Program-made: the position numbers and the translations under genes | Origin: Selaginella moellendorffii | Taxonomy: Eukaryota; Streptophyta; Lycopodiopsida; Selaginellales; Selaginellaceae | NCBI RefSeq assembly: GCF_000143415.4 | Contig: NW_003314387.1 | Span: 217,662 to 281,661 of the forward strand | Length of the DNA stretch: 64,000 nt | Direction of reading: 5' to 3' | In this document: in pieces, positions 53,770-64,000 of the stretch | How positions within the stretch are numbered: position 1 is the stretch's first letter | How the letters are laid out: each line of letters opens with the position of its first letter | The notes under the pieces: generated by a model | The model's database searches: none | Told to the model about the DNA's origin: nothing | The model's input: the letters and a program-made list of their open reading frames with translations, nothing else

Positions 53770-56700
53770 ATGGCCAAGAAGAAGCGCCCGGCCAAGGCTG
53801 CGCCTCGTCCGGCTGCTGCTGCTCCCAGTCTCTTCGAGACGCTGTGGTCGCGGCGGAAATTTGACATTCTCGGCAAGAAGCAGAAGGGCGAGGGGCGCAG
53901 GATTGGCGAGTTGCGATCCCGCGGCATTGAGAAGGTATTCGTATGCAATGCCCGCATTTTCGATTTGGAGCCGATTGTGGGGAACTGTTTTGCAGCGGAA
54001 GAAGACGATATTGCGGGAGTATAAGCTTCGGCACAAGAGCAATGCTTTCGTTGATCGTCGGTTTGGAGAGAATGACGAAGAGATGAGCGAGGATGAGAAG
54101 GCGATTATGCGGTTTCAACGTGAAAGACTGGTGCATTTTTTTTTTATTGCTAGAAACTAAGTCTCTTGGTTGGTCTTTCGTGTAGGCTCAACTCCAGAGG
54201 AAGAGTAAGTTTGCACTGCCCGACGCTGAGGAAGAAGAAGAAGAAGAGGGAGATCTTCTTACTCACAAGGGAGCAGCTTTATCGACCTTGGATGACTTTA
54301 ATGAAGATGTTTCGTTAGACGATGAAGAAGAGCTTCCTCAGGTTGCCGGAGCACAAAAAGAGCTCAATTTCGGAGGTGGTTTCACGGACGCTGATCCCGC
54401 GAGAAAGGTTAGATAGTTTCTATATTTCTTTCAAGGTGATTTCACTCTTAAGATGCGATTGGTATCAGGAGAAACGATCAAAGAAAGAAATTATGGAAGA
54501 AGTTATTGCCAAAAGCAAGCACTTCAAGGTATGCTCATTTGGTCGGTCCATACACCGGCGTACTCAACTTTGCTTATTTGCAGGCCGTGAAAGCCAAAGA
54601 AAAAGAAGACGACCTTGATCTCAGAGAAAAGCTGGACAGCGATTTTAAAGTTTTGGCCGAAACGCCAGCTCTGCTCTCTTTGATGCGTCCCAAAAAGATT
54701 AATACTTTGAAGGCTCTCTTGGCGAAAGGCTCGATTAAGAATGATAAAGCTTCTGACGCAGATACCGAGAAGGTACTTCACACACTGTCCTGCAATACTT
54801 GGCTTATATATTTGTGCAGGAGAAACCAGATGACTACGACAAGCTGATGAAGGAGATGGCTTTTGAAATACGCGCACAGGCTTCGGAGAGGCTAAAGACA
54901 TCCGAAGAGATTGCAAAGGAGGAAAAAGAACGTCTAGAGGAGCTCGAGGCACGTAATGAATCTTCCAAGTTCTGTAGACTTTCTGACAAAACTTTTGCGT
55001 GCTTTAGAAAAAACGGATACAAAGAATGACCGGAGCGCAGGAATCAGACTCTGAGGCCGACGAAGACGACGGAGGTTCGAAGCGGAAGAAGAAGAGAAAG
55101 CGTGCTGAGATATCTGGTGATGATCTCGGTGAAAACTTTGTTCTGGAAGAGGAGTATCAAGAAAAGGGATGGGTGGACGAAGTCATGGCCAGGACTGAGG
55201 CTGAGAATCCAGATGCTAGCGATACTGACAATGAGGAAAATGGCGACGACGATGATGAAGAAGAAACTAACTTCGATGAAGCTGTACAAGGTGAAGACAG
55301 CGGAACATCAGGCAGTGAGGAGTCCACGAGGGAGGAGCTAATCGAGGAGGCGAAATCTACGTTACGTAAGGAAGACGAGAGTGACGACAAAGATATAGAA
55401 GAGTCCCGTGAGCTTCCGTTCGTGATCAACGCACCTCAGACTCTCGAACAGCTCCTGGGGCTGGTTAAACACAGGTCAACTGAGGAGCTAGGGGTGGCAA
55501 TTCAACGGATCAGAGCTTGTAATGCCATCAGTCTAGCGGCCGAAAACAGGAAAAAGATGCAGGTACTTGTTTATCTTGGTTTTTCTGTTTCTCCCTGACT
55601 AATCTTTTCTGCTCCAGGTGTTCTACAATGTTTTGGTGTTGTACATTTCGGATTTGGCGGGAGTGAAACCGTTACCTCTGGATAGAATCAACATGCTAAC
55701 GAAGCCGTTGATCGAAATGAGTTTAGAGACGCCTTATTACGCAGCTGCGTGTGCACGTGAAAGGCTGATACGCATGCAACAAGTTTTGTCGGACAAGCTA
55801 CGAAGCAAAGGTATGCTGCTCTTGCGCGTTTCAATGTCGATTTTTGTTTTAACTTCGACCTTAATCCAGTGTAGATGGAGATGAAAGCAGCTGCTGGCCG
55901 TCAGTGAGAACTCTTCTCTTGATGAGGCTTTGGTCTCTTATATTTCCTGGATCGGACTTTCGGCATGTAGTCATGACACCATTGGTACTTTTGTTGGGAG
56001 AGTATTTGATGCGTTGTCCAGTTACTTCAGGCCGAGATGTTGGAGTTGGAGCCTTTCTATGCTCATTGGCACTTTCAGTGAGCACCGATTTTTTCTTCTT
56101 TTGTTTTTAAACCTGCTTTTGTTTGATAGATCATGAAACATGCTCGGAGATTTTTCCCAGAGGCTTTGAGCTTTTTGTTGGTGCTGCTGTCGACGGGCCT
56201 GCCAGATAGTACCGCGGCCAGAAAAACGGTAAATTTGTACGACCATTTTCTTTTTCTGAAGTAAGCTGGTGGTTTCCAGGGTCCACAATTTTTGAGAGAG
56301 CTTGTTGGAAGTCGGCCTTGGTTACTTCTCAAGGACGACAATTCTGATAAAAGCTTTTGCGACCCGGACTTCCCAGAGTTAATGGCGGCAGATGCCGATT
56401 TGGATATCTTTGACACGGACTCCTTCAGGTTTGGTTATACCGCTGAGGTCGTTTAATAAGTCGGTTCTGGTAAATTCAGGTGTGGCATCCTGAATGCTTC
56501 CATCCAAACATTGAAAGGATTCGTAACGATTTACAACGACTTGCCGTCTACTCCCGAGATCCTCAAGCAGTTCGTTCCTGTACTGCTGGAGCTGTCCTCC
56601 TCAAAGCTCCTCCCAAAGAGTTTAAAGGCAACCATAATCGACACGCTCGAGCTCATCCATAAGACAGTAGAGGAGCTAGAAAAGTTTCGGCAGCCTTTGC

Positions 56701-57084
56701 AATTGCGGCTGAAGAAACCGACTCCCATCAAGCAGTTCAACCCGAAGTTTGAGGAAGAGTACGTAGTCGCCGCTTTACGATTGTTCTTCTAACGTGGTGG
56801 TATTCTTCTTCTTTCTCAGTTTTGCCAAGGGAAGAGACTACGATATTGATCGAGACAGGGCGGAGAGGAAGAAGCTGCGGCGCCAAATCCAACGCGAAGC
56901 CAAAGGCGCGGCTCGCGAGCTGAGGAAAGACAACCAGTTCCTGGCTGCGGAGAAACTGAAAGAACGAGCCGAGGCCGAGCAGGAGCGTGAAGACAAGTAC
57001 AAGAAAGCCATGGCATTCTTGGAAGAACAAGAGGCGGCCGCCAAGTCCGGTCAGCTGGGTCGAAAGAAGAAAAGGCGCCGTTAA
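53770..57084 (+). CDS. NOP14: Nucleolar protein 14, 40S ribosome biogenesis
   Basis: Thirteen exons: 53770-53934, 53996-54130, 54186-54407, 54469-54528, 54584-54772, 54820-54948, 55008-55562, 55618-55810, 55875-56077, 56130-56228, 56280-56428, 56480-56758, 56820-57084. Phases close throughout, giving 880 residues, normal for NOP14. Hallmarks: FDILGKKQKGEGRRIGELRSRGIEKRKKTILREYK near the N-terminus, acidic blocks in exons 3 and 7, LPFVINAPQTLEQLLGLVKH, KPLPLDRINMLTKPLIEMSLETPYYA, and a basic coiled tail ending GRKKKRRR. NOP14 is part of the small-subunit processome needed for 18S rRNA processing, with Noc4/Emg1 as known partners. Intron 6 has a GC donor (GAG|gcacgt), the only choice I found that keeps frame. 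Introns are 47-64 nt. Confidence 0.95.
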
Positions 57085-57104
57085 GACAATGTTTATTTCT
57101 ACAG

Positions 57105-57536
57105 CTAAAATAAGTTTCTCCGGATTAGTTGAACTAGTTTCGATCTATGCCTCATCACCTTCAACTTCCATGTATAGAATTCTTCTTCTTGTTCAGTGCC
57201 TCTTCTTGTTCTGCTTGGAGCTGGCGCTGTCGTCGTTGCTTGATCATCGTTGGCCTCGTGAGGTGGTGGAAGGTCTTCCACTTCTTGCCATGGAAAATGC
57301 ACCTCCTCTGACGCTGCATCCTTCATTTCTTCGGGAGAAAAAGGCCCGCAAGCTGCACGTTCCAGCTCCTCCGCGGAATCCCATGGAAAGCCATCCACGT
57401 ATGGAATCATCTCGTCCTCCCGAACTGTTTCGAACGCTACCATCGCTGGCAAGGTTGCCGAGCGTGATGCATCGGGATCATCACGGCTAGCCAGCGCTGG
57501 CCCGGAGCTTCTGGCGATGGGACTCGCTATCCGCAT
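57105..57536 (-). CDS. Small uncharacterised protein, gene Z family (143 aa)
   Basis: The best-preserved member of a three-copy family. Sequence features: MRIASPIARS start, DEMIPYVDGFPWDSAEELERAACGPFSPEE core, HFPWQEVEDLPPP, then a Thr/Ala/Glu-rich stretch and a basic end (KLKVMRHRSKLVQLIRR). No signal peptide, membrane span or known domain is seen. A TATA box lies about 200 bp upstream, and a gene X tail remnant precedes it on the same strand. It converges with NOP14, the two stop codons being 20 bp apart. Confidence 0.6.
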   Translation of the reverse strand: MRIASPIARSSGPALASRDDPDASRSATLPAMVAFETVREDEMIPYVDGFPWDSAEELERAACGPFSPEEMKDAASEEVHFPWQEVEDLPPPHEANDDQATTTAPAPSRTRRGTEQEEEFYTWKLKVMRHRSKLVQLIRRNLF

Positions 57537-57739
57537 CGCTGCACCCCTGAAGCTCGTCGTTGCAGCCAGTGCTTGGCAGCTCGTACAGGTACAGGACGCT
57601 CTTGAATCATCAGTGAAACTGGATGCCGTGATCAGTGCTCGAGCTGGACGCTGCCGTGCCTTGGACCTTGGAGTTCGGCCTCGTGAAACAGATCCTCACC
57701 CGGCCATTCTTTTGGTTTCTTCTTCTCTTGCGAGAGCTC

Positions 57740-57747
57740 TTTTTATA
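57740..57747 (-). promoter_or_regulatory. TATA box of gene Z (57 kb copy)
   Basis: The minus strand reads GGTATAAAAAGAGC, a good TATA box about 200 bp upstream of the Z start codon and about 60 bp after the end of the gene X tail. The 31 kb copy has a weaker GTATAAGG at the equivalent place. Confidence 0.55.
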
Positions 57748-57808
57748 CCATTCATGCCATGCGTTAGTTTGTGCATTTTGGAAGTCCAAATCGAAACGTT
57801 GTCAAAGC

Positions 57809-58033
57809 TCATAATTTTGTGGCAAAGCAACACCTCTTTCTGTGTTGAAACTCTAGGCATCGCTGCCGTCTTTTCTGGGACTGAAATATGATAGAGAATC
57901 CATTCGTGGAGTGTTGGAATCCCCATCGCCACCACCTCTCTCCAAACATGCCATGCAAAACTCCAGCGAGCCAGTACACGCTATCCATGTCTCTTAGTCC
58001 AATTAGCTTGCCCAGCCAGCAGAATTTTACCAA
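57809..58033 (-). pseudogene. Gene X C-terminal relic (57 kb copy)
   Basis: Minus-strand frame of 74 codons matching the last ~100 residues of gene X (LLGFGNMDSMYGLA versus LIGLRDMDSVYWLA, then HGMPGKGGGEG versus HGMFGERWWRW, then CLEFQQRKRCCIATK versus CLEFQHRKRCCFATK). The rest of the gene is missing. It ends about 60 bp before the gene Z TATA box, as in the other modules. Confidence 0.75.
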
Positions 58034-58109
58034 GATTTAAATAAAAGATTTTTTTAAAGTAATTAGCCTAAATTAAGGTTCAAGTTACACAGGCCGAGGG
58101 CCCAAAACA

Positions 58110-58720
58110 TTGGTAAAAATGCTAAGTCGATGCACTCTAGAGGGGTTGTCCACTGCAATCTCAAGCTCAAAAACATCTTTGAGAGGCTCAATGCCACTGC
58201 AATGGATGAAGTGGTGATCGGAGACTTTGACATGGCCACAAACAAGTAGTGGGACATGCAGCAGTATTGTCAACTGTGGAACATTGAAGTACATGGTGCA
58301 TGAGGTGGTGGCAGTGAAGAGAGATGGAGCTTGAGGATCATGAGCAAGTTACATGTTGGTTGTGGACGTGTGGGGACTGTGGGTTATTGTGTATGAGTTG
58401 GTAAAAAACTATAAACTGAGGGTAAAGATGGATATCTTGGGAGCCAATGCATTTCCAAACGATTTTGCATGTGCAAAGTGGAAGATTTCATTAAGAAAAT
58501 ACTTTTATGGAGCCATGACTTTGGATGGCATGCTTGGAAATCCCTAGATCGTCAAGTATTATGGCAGTGGAAAGATCCAAATGAAGATGGCGCACAGAAG
58601 ACATTATGGTGTGAAGAGTAGACTTTCTGTCATCAGCAAGGGCTTGATCATGAAAAATATTTTAATAGAATAGCTGTGAGAGCCAGTAGTCTAGTAAGTA
58701 TATTATTTTCTTTTAAAATG
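58110..58720 (+). pseudogene. Protein kinase pseudogene fragment
   Basis: HSRGVVHCNLKLKNIF (58128-58175) corresponds to the catalytic loop H-R-D-L-K-x-x-N, with Asp replaced by Asn. VVIGDFDMA follows as the DFG segment with the Gly changed. DVWGLWVIVYELV (58362-58400) matches kinase subdomain IX. Stops and frame changes separate the parts. It is probably from a receptor-like or NIMA/SPS1-type kinase; the class cannot be decided. Confidence 0.65.
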
Positions 58721-59045
58721 GTTTAAGTTAACTTATATTTTATTTAGTGGGGACACATAGATGTATGTGAATATGCACCTTCTTATGAATTTCAGGAGCT
58801 TGTTTTTGGAACATTAAATACGAAAAAATTCACGCCTGGAAGGACACAAACATAAAATTCCAAGAAAAAACGACAACAAAGGATCGTTTCTATTCTAAAC
58901 AACAGAAACTTGGATTAGACTCACTCAACCTCTTTTTTGACTCCCCAAAAAAATCTCTTAAAAATATCAAAGATAGAAAACAGCCCTTCTCAGTCTTGCA
59001 AGAAACAAATGCAAAGAAGAAAAGTTAACAGGAGACTCGATGAAA
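58721..59045. other. Spacer, no gene seen
   Basis: Short non-coding stretch between the kinase relic and the 3' end of the next gene, presumably partly its 3' UTR. Confidence 0.4.
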
Positions 59046-59049
59046 AAAC

Positions 59050-59671
59050 TTAATACTGCCGTCCGCCTCTGGCTTGAATCTCCTCGAGCGAGAGATCGGA
59101 CAAGAGCCTCGGCCTGCCTGGTGTCTCATTGATCACCTTGCCAACCGTGTCCACTGCTGGATGCCCCAGAAAGTCTAGAGTCTGCAAGAACAGCTTCAAA
59201 CGTAAATGGCAAAGACGAAGAAGATCAAAGGCTACTACAGACGTGATGAATGCCCAAGAGAATAGTGAAAGGGATCTTCCTGGCCAACAGGTACTCCTCG
59301 TCCGCTCGAGCCAAATCCTGGGGCGAGAGGCCGTGCACGCGACGGCGCGCGTGGAAATCCATGAGCGCCAAGGACTCCGGGAAGCTGTCCGCGGCCACAT
59401 TCTTGATGCGGTAGAGCGAGTCGGAGAAGCGAACCACTGTCAAAGGCCAGCCGTCCTCGTCCTCCAGGAGTGGAGTGTCGCTCACCTCCTTGCCGGCCAT
59501 CTCCTTGCAATCCTCCACGGCGTCCCGGCTCAGCTCAAATTCGGCAGTGCCCCCTGGGACATCGGGTTCTTCCAGCCTCAAACACACGGTCGCACCGGTG
59601 CCAATTCTCTCAAACGTCGCCCAGGCATCTATGGCGCTCCCCACGCTGACATACATCGCAGGGCTCACAAC
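59050..59671 (-). CDS. Uncharacterised two-exon gene fragment, 5' end missing
   Basis: Exons 59671-59243 and 59181-59050 (61-nt GT-AG intron, phase 0) encode 186 residues beginning just after a TTTAG acceptor. The sequence is soluble, acidic and ordered-looking (AIDAWATFERIGTGATVCLRLEEPDVPGG..., LSPQDLARADEEYLLARKIPF, ending LSLEEIQARGGRQY). I do not recognise the family. There is no upstream exon before the gypsy LTR at 59930, so the gene seems truncated on its 5' side, perhaps by that element. Confidence 0.5.
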
Positions 59672-59929
59672 CTAAACGGATATATCTTGACGGCCTGGAT
59701 AGTGTCTCAGGGATATTCATACACTCGTGTGGCCTATGAATATCGGTGGTGCCAAGCATCTTATCTTGTCATAGTTGGTTTCAAGGGAATGCTTGCCAAT
59801 CTTCCAAATGCTACTCTATGTTTTGCTTACTCTTGATGAATATAAAAACCTGCACACATTTTTAATTAATGAGAAAAAAATTCTTAATTTTTATTATTTT
59901 TACAGAATCATATTAATTTATACAAGTTG

Positions 59930-60071
59930 TGTTATGAGGTTTAAGTGTGCGGCTATAATGCCACATACTATTATTAATATAGTGGGATTTGGTAGTCTCA
60001 CTCTTGTATATAAGTTAAGGTTTTTGGTGCATATTTTTATCTTCTATTTTTATATTCTATGTAAGGTGACA
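59930..60071 (+). repeat. 5' LTR of the third gypsy element
   Basis: Begins TGTTATGAGGTTTAAGTGTGCGGCTATAATGCC, a decayed match to TGATGTGAGGGCCAAGTGTACGGCTACAATGC of the 47082 LTR, and keeps the actattattaatatagtgggatttggtag and cttgtatataagtt segments. About 30 bp of the middle is deleted. It ends near ggtgaca. Confidence 0.75.
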
Positions 60072-60770
60072 AACAATTTTGATTGTGCTTAGGAGTGTTT
60101 GGATTTATGCTCTTGGTTTAAATCTAACTTTTATATTGTCTAAATTTCTCTTTTCTTTTAGTTTTTCAATTATTTTTCTTTTGTTTTTGTTCTTTTCATT
60201 CATCTTCATGGCAAAATTAGTCTCCTTCTCCTTTGACTCTGGAGTAATAATTGGTGTAATTGTTCAACTATGTAGTTGCAGTTGTACAATTAGCTTGAAT
60301 TGATGATAGCATTCACGGAGTATAGTGCAACTCCTACTTTTGCTACCAATCTTGAGTTTTTCTATAGGAATCCTGAGGAGGATATGTACTATTAATTCAA
60401 TCATTTTTAAGATGTTGTCTTTATTGAGTTTCCCACATGTCTCCAAAGGATAGTATTGTAGTGATATAATGGTTGAATGTAGCCATTTATGCATATTAAA
60501 ACCTTCTTATGTTTGGCCTCTTACTTTATATTGAGTCAAATATGTAGGAGTGGATTAAGTTGAAAATGTTGTAACTAGTATTTCATTAAGATCTTGTAAG
60601 ACTTGTGCATGCATTTGTTTTAACAACCTTTAACAATGCTTTGTGACTAACACAATGTTATGAGGTAGCACCTTTCTCACTTATCATTACATATATTTCA
60701 GTTTTACTTTTTGTAGGAAATGATTCTATTCATATGGAGGTTTACATTGTTATTGAGACTCTTAATTAAA

Positions 60771-61120
60771 AGAAAAAAGGGGTGTATTATTATTCATAGG
60801 CTCTTTCCCTTTATATTTATTTTTAAAGTTATTTTTTCTGGTCTCTTCTAATTCATCACATTTCTTTACAAATTCATACCTTTGTAAACGGAAGTTAAAA
60901 GTTGTAGCTCTTTTGACACACTACCCCTTATGTAAAACCTAACCAAAGCAAATGAAACCAGTATAAGTAGGTCACCTAATAAATGTTTAACCCTAAATAT
61001 CTTAAAACACTTTTAACTGATTAGAAAAATTAATGCATTTTTGTATATGGACCTTTTCTTTTTATATTTGAACTTGTTTTTCAAGTTGTTGTCTTTGGTT
61101 GCTTATATTGGCATCCTTTG
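60771..61120. repeat. Dispersed repeat inserted in the third gypsy element
   Basis: Absent from the other gypsy copies at the equivalent place. Its ends resemble each other (ggggtgtatt...ttccctttatattt and aatgcatttttg...ttctttttatattt), and similar sequence occurs at 29270-29830 and, reversed, at 7870-8000 (aaccctaaatat/gggcccatgaac phrases). The nature of the family is unknown. Confidence 0.55.
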
Positions 61121-64000
61121 TTTTCTAGGTGGAGGCCTTGGCATCAACAACATCTTGTAACATAAAGTCTTGATACAAAGATTCTTTCGAAAACGAGGAG
61201 TTGCACAAGTAGTAGATGGTGTTTGTTCTTCCATCCTGCTTTTAAGAGTATCAAGGGGTTCATTTGCCACCAATTCATCTAATGTTTATTTTCCAAACTT
61301 GTTTTTATAACAAGAAGTCTCTTATTATTCTCTATATCAATTAATATATGTTCAAGTTTATCTTCTATTGCTTGGGTTGTTGCCACATGTTATCATTTAT
61401 AATTATGTCATGTAGCAAAGCTAATCTTCATTCTCTATAACAATGGTTGTACACTTGTATGTATACAAAATAAGGTGAACTTAGCTATGTATATGGGTGA
61501 TATTGAACTTCAAGTATTGTAAATTATGTTAAGTCAAGTTTTTGACCTCATCCTTAGTATAGATTAATTACAACGCAATTATACCAAATGTGACTTTGAG
61601 GCTTCTCCCTTTATTTTTCTTCTATTCCTTTCATTTTTATTTTATTTTATCTTTTTACTTTTATCTCTACTTCTATCACTTTTATCTCCATATTACTTTC
61701 TATTGTGTTTTCATTTTACTCATTTATTCCCTCTTTAAATCCCTTTTATGGTTTTTATGTTGTAGTAGTTGACCAGCTCAAAGATCTCTTCAACTTTGAC
61801 TTATTGTTTAGGGCCAACATTAGAATATATCATCCTATTTCAATTAAAAATGTTTATCCAATCAAGGTTCCTATTCAATGTTTGTCACTAAAGGAGATCA
61901 AGATTTTACACACAAATGTGAAGATATTAAAGAAGGGTGTTATATAAAAGTCTCAAAGTTCTAAAGTCTTTAATTTTATATCAACTATTATTCATTAAAT
62001 GAGGTGAGTATCCTGGATATATATCTTTTTCTTCGTATTGTTTATCTTTTAGATTTTTTTGGAAAAAATCATTGATTCATTAAGTTAGATTTTGTTTTTG
62101 AGTACTGACATGTACCAATGGCCAAGAAAAATGTTCATAAAATTGTTTTTCATACAACATTTAGCTTATATAAGTCTTTAATGATATCGTTTAGTTTGAA
62201 CAATACTTCATTTTCAACAAGATTCTTTATGATATATCAAAGGTGATTAATAACTTCATCAATGATGTCTTGATTTACTCAGAGGGGATGTGGTAGAATT
62301 ATATTTATAATGTTTGCATGATGTTGGATTTACTGCAAGAAGTTGGTTTAAAGTTGAAATAGTCAAGATGCATATTTGGGTTTAAGGATATGACTTATCT
62401 TGGGGACTTGTATTTTTTGTGAAGATTTACAAATTGATTTTGACAAATTTATGACTTCTTTAAAGTTTCATACTCCAAAATGCATAAATTATATGTAGCA
62501 CTTCTTAAATAAAGTGTAACATCTTAATTGTTTTGTTGATCATGTTTTTTTTATTATATTGAACCATAGCAAACATTATTGAAATTGTCAACATTCTTTT
62601 TCATCTAGTCTAAAGAATGTGGGCAGGTGTTTATGAATCTCAAAAAGCTATTGATAATTCTTCTAATCTTGGTGTTTCTAATTATAATTAACCTATTCAT
62701 TTTATGCGTGAATGCTTCTTATTTCAGTCTCGGGGGTGTATTGATGCAAATGAGTCTGGTCAATATCATTCCATTGCATATATTAGTTGTATATTGTAAC
62801 TAGAAAAAATGAACTACTCCATAATAAAAAAGTGTTTAGTAGTAGTTTGGGGTTTTAATAAGTTTTATGCATATTAGCATAGTTTTCATATATTACTAAG
62901 TGATTATCATATAATTACTTCATTATTAAAGTGAAAGAACTTGATTAATCATACTACTCAATTGGGTTCAAATATATAATTTCAAAGTTTTTTATTTCCT
63001 AAAGGGTTCTATAGCTAATGTTGATACTCTTTTTTGAACTCTTGTCCATTTTTTGCTCTCTTCTCATGTTCATGACAAGTCTATATTTTTCCAATATTGA
63101 TAGACTTTCTAGACAAGGATTCCATGCCATCAATAATTGTTGTATTTGATATTTAGCATTTACAAGGTGTAAAGCAAAATTTACCTTCTCTTGACAATGT
63201 TTATGAGGCTCGAAAAGTTGAGCTGTGAATCCAAAAGCTTTATAATAAGTTTGAGAATTTTGCATCACTTGTTAATAGTTTGCTCTTTTAGCATTTCTAT
63301 TCATAATATCATTTTAAAGACAATCTTCTTTATTTTGTGGGGATTAATCCTAAATATCATTTATGGTGTCTTTTATTTTTATTCTACACTTTCTCGATGC
63401 CTACTATGACTCTCGTATCTTAGGCAGCCATATGAGACATTGTCATATGATTGAAAATCTTTTTATCAGATAAAGATGTAATATGATGTTATTTGTTATG
63501 TGTGTAGTTGCATTTAGTGCCAAGCTTCTAATACTCCTCTTCATGTTACAAAAGGACATTGAAGTCATTGCAATTTCCCATTTGCATTTGATTTTATAGG
63601 GCCTATCTGACAGTCAATTACTAACAATGAATACATCATTATTACCTTCAACAATTTGATTCATTAGGTGGAAGTTGATACTCTTGCTAATGCATCTGCA
63701 ACTACTTTTATATACTTCCTCCTTAAGCAAATGGTGTTTCAGTATTTTATCTAGAGTAGATTTTCTCTCAGATAATAGTTTTGCATTTATGGCTGGGGCA
63801 TTTCATGTTTTGACATCTCAGTTAAGGATATGCTATACTTTCAAGAGTGCTTATCATCCACAGATGGATGATTTAATAGAAAGGCTCATTCTAACCTTCA
63901 AAAGGATAATTGTGAAGTATATAAATTTTCAATATTTAGATTAAGATAGTTATTTGTAGTATTTAGTATGCATATGTTACAGAGGCACAAAATTTCCTTA

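Larger units (their letters stand above)
59930..64000 (+). mobile_element. Third Ty3/gypsy element, extremely AT-decayed, runs off the window
   Basis: Follows the plus-strand element at 42731-47260 in order: LTR-like start, gag (about 60300-60750), RT (about 61760-62500; NFINDVLIYSEGMW where the active copy would have FIDD), RNase H (about 62640-62930), integrase (about 63100-64000). Almost every codon family has drifted to A/T, so stops are everywhere and no domain frame is intact. A ~350 bp segment at 60771-61120 is an insertion relative to the other copies. The 3' LTR lies outside the window. Confidence 0.85.

Overview
The window reads as plant nuclear DNA. A lycophyte of the Selaginella moellendorffii type is the best fit; this is inference, not a database match. 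The grounds are: long intronless plant PPR genes (three intact-looking, several broken); spliced genes with very short introns, mostly 47-86 nt; F-box genes; a plant ATL RING-H2 ligase; tail-anchored USE1; nucleolar NOP14; and decayed Ty3/gypsy and large LTR elements between gene islands.

Layout. 0-2 kb: ATL-type E3 ligase (minus). 2-5.3 kb: AT-rich DNA with an 18-base G run and a ~600 bp inverted repeat. 5.3-13.2 kb: a long-LTR element on the minus strand (1.83 kb LTR full of hexamer and ~24-mer minisatellite, tRNA-iMet-like PBS, ~4.3 kb interior with no recognisable genes) whose right LTR is scrambled. 13.9-22 kb: a tandemly duplicated block [PPR - F-box - USE1 - PPR] in which USE1 survives in unit 1 and the F-box gene in unit 2; an extra inverted F-box relic lies to the left. 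22.5-27.8 kb: an acidic 105-residue-repeat gene followed after 52 nt by a six-exon gene of unknown family ('gene X', 639 aa). 27.8-32.4 kb: decayed copies of X's C-terminal end and of a small companion gene ('gene Z'). 32.5-37.8 kb: tRNA relics, a tRNA-derived SINE-like insertion, then a PPR gene (963 aa) head to head, only 22 bp apart, with a six-exon F-box/LRR gene. 38.3-47.3 kb: two Ty3/gypsy elements in opposite orientation, joined in the middle, one carrying a solo LTR of the 5.3 kb element family with a recognisable target duplication. 47.3-53.6 kb: weak gene fragments, a PPR gene (834 aa), a PPR pseudogene. 53.6-58 kb: tRNA-Thr(AGT), NOP14 (13 exons, 880 aa, one probable GC-AG intron, palindromic telo-box upstream), then another gene Z plus X-tail. 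58-64 kb: kinase pseudogene, a 5'-truncated two-exon gene, and a third, extremely AT-decayed gypsy element that runs off the window.

How the genes relate. PPR proteins act in organelle RNA editing or processing, NOP14 in 18S rRNA maturation, USE1 in ER-Golgi membrane fusion, and ATL and F-box proteins in ubiquitin ligation; no pathway unites them. The most original signals are the X-Z module present three times, the reciprocal loss after tandem duplication, the 22 bp head-to-head PPR/F-box pair and the large foldback repeat. No CRISPR arrays, prokaryotic operons or rRNA genes were seen. Exon boundaries were placed by eye from GT/GC-AG sites and frame continuity; they are strong for NOP14, USE1, F-box/LRR and gene X because the phases close across every junction.
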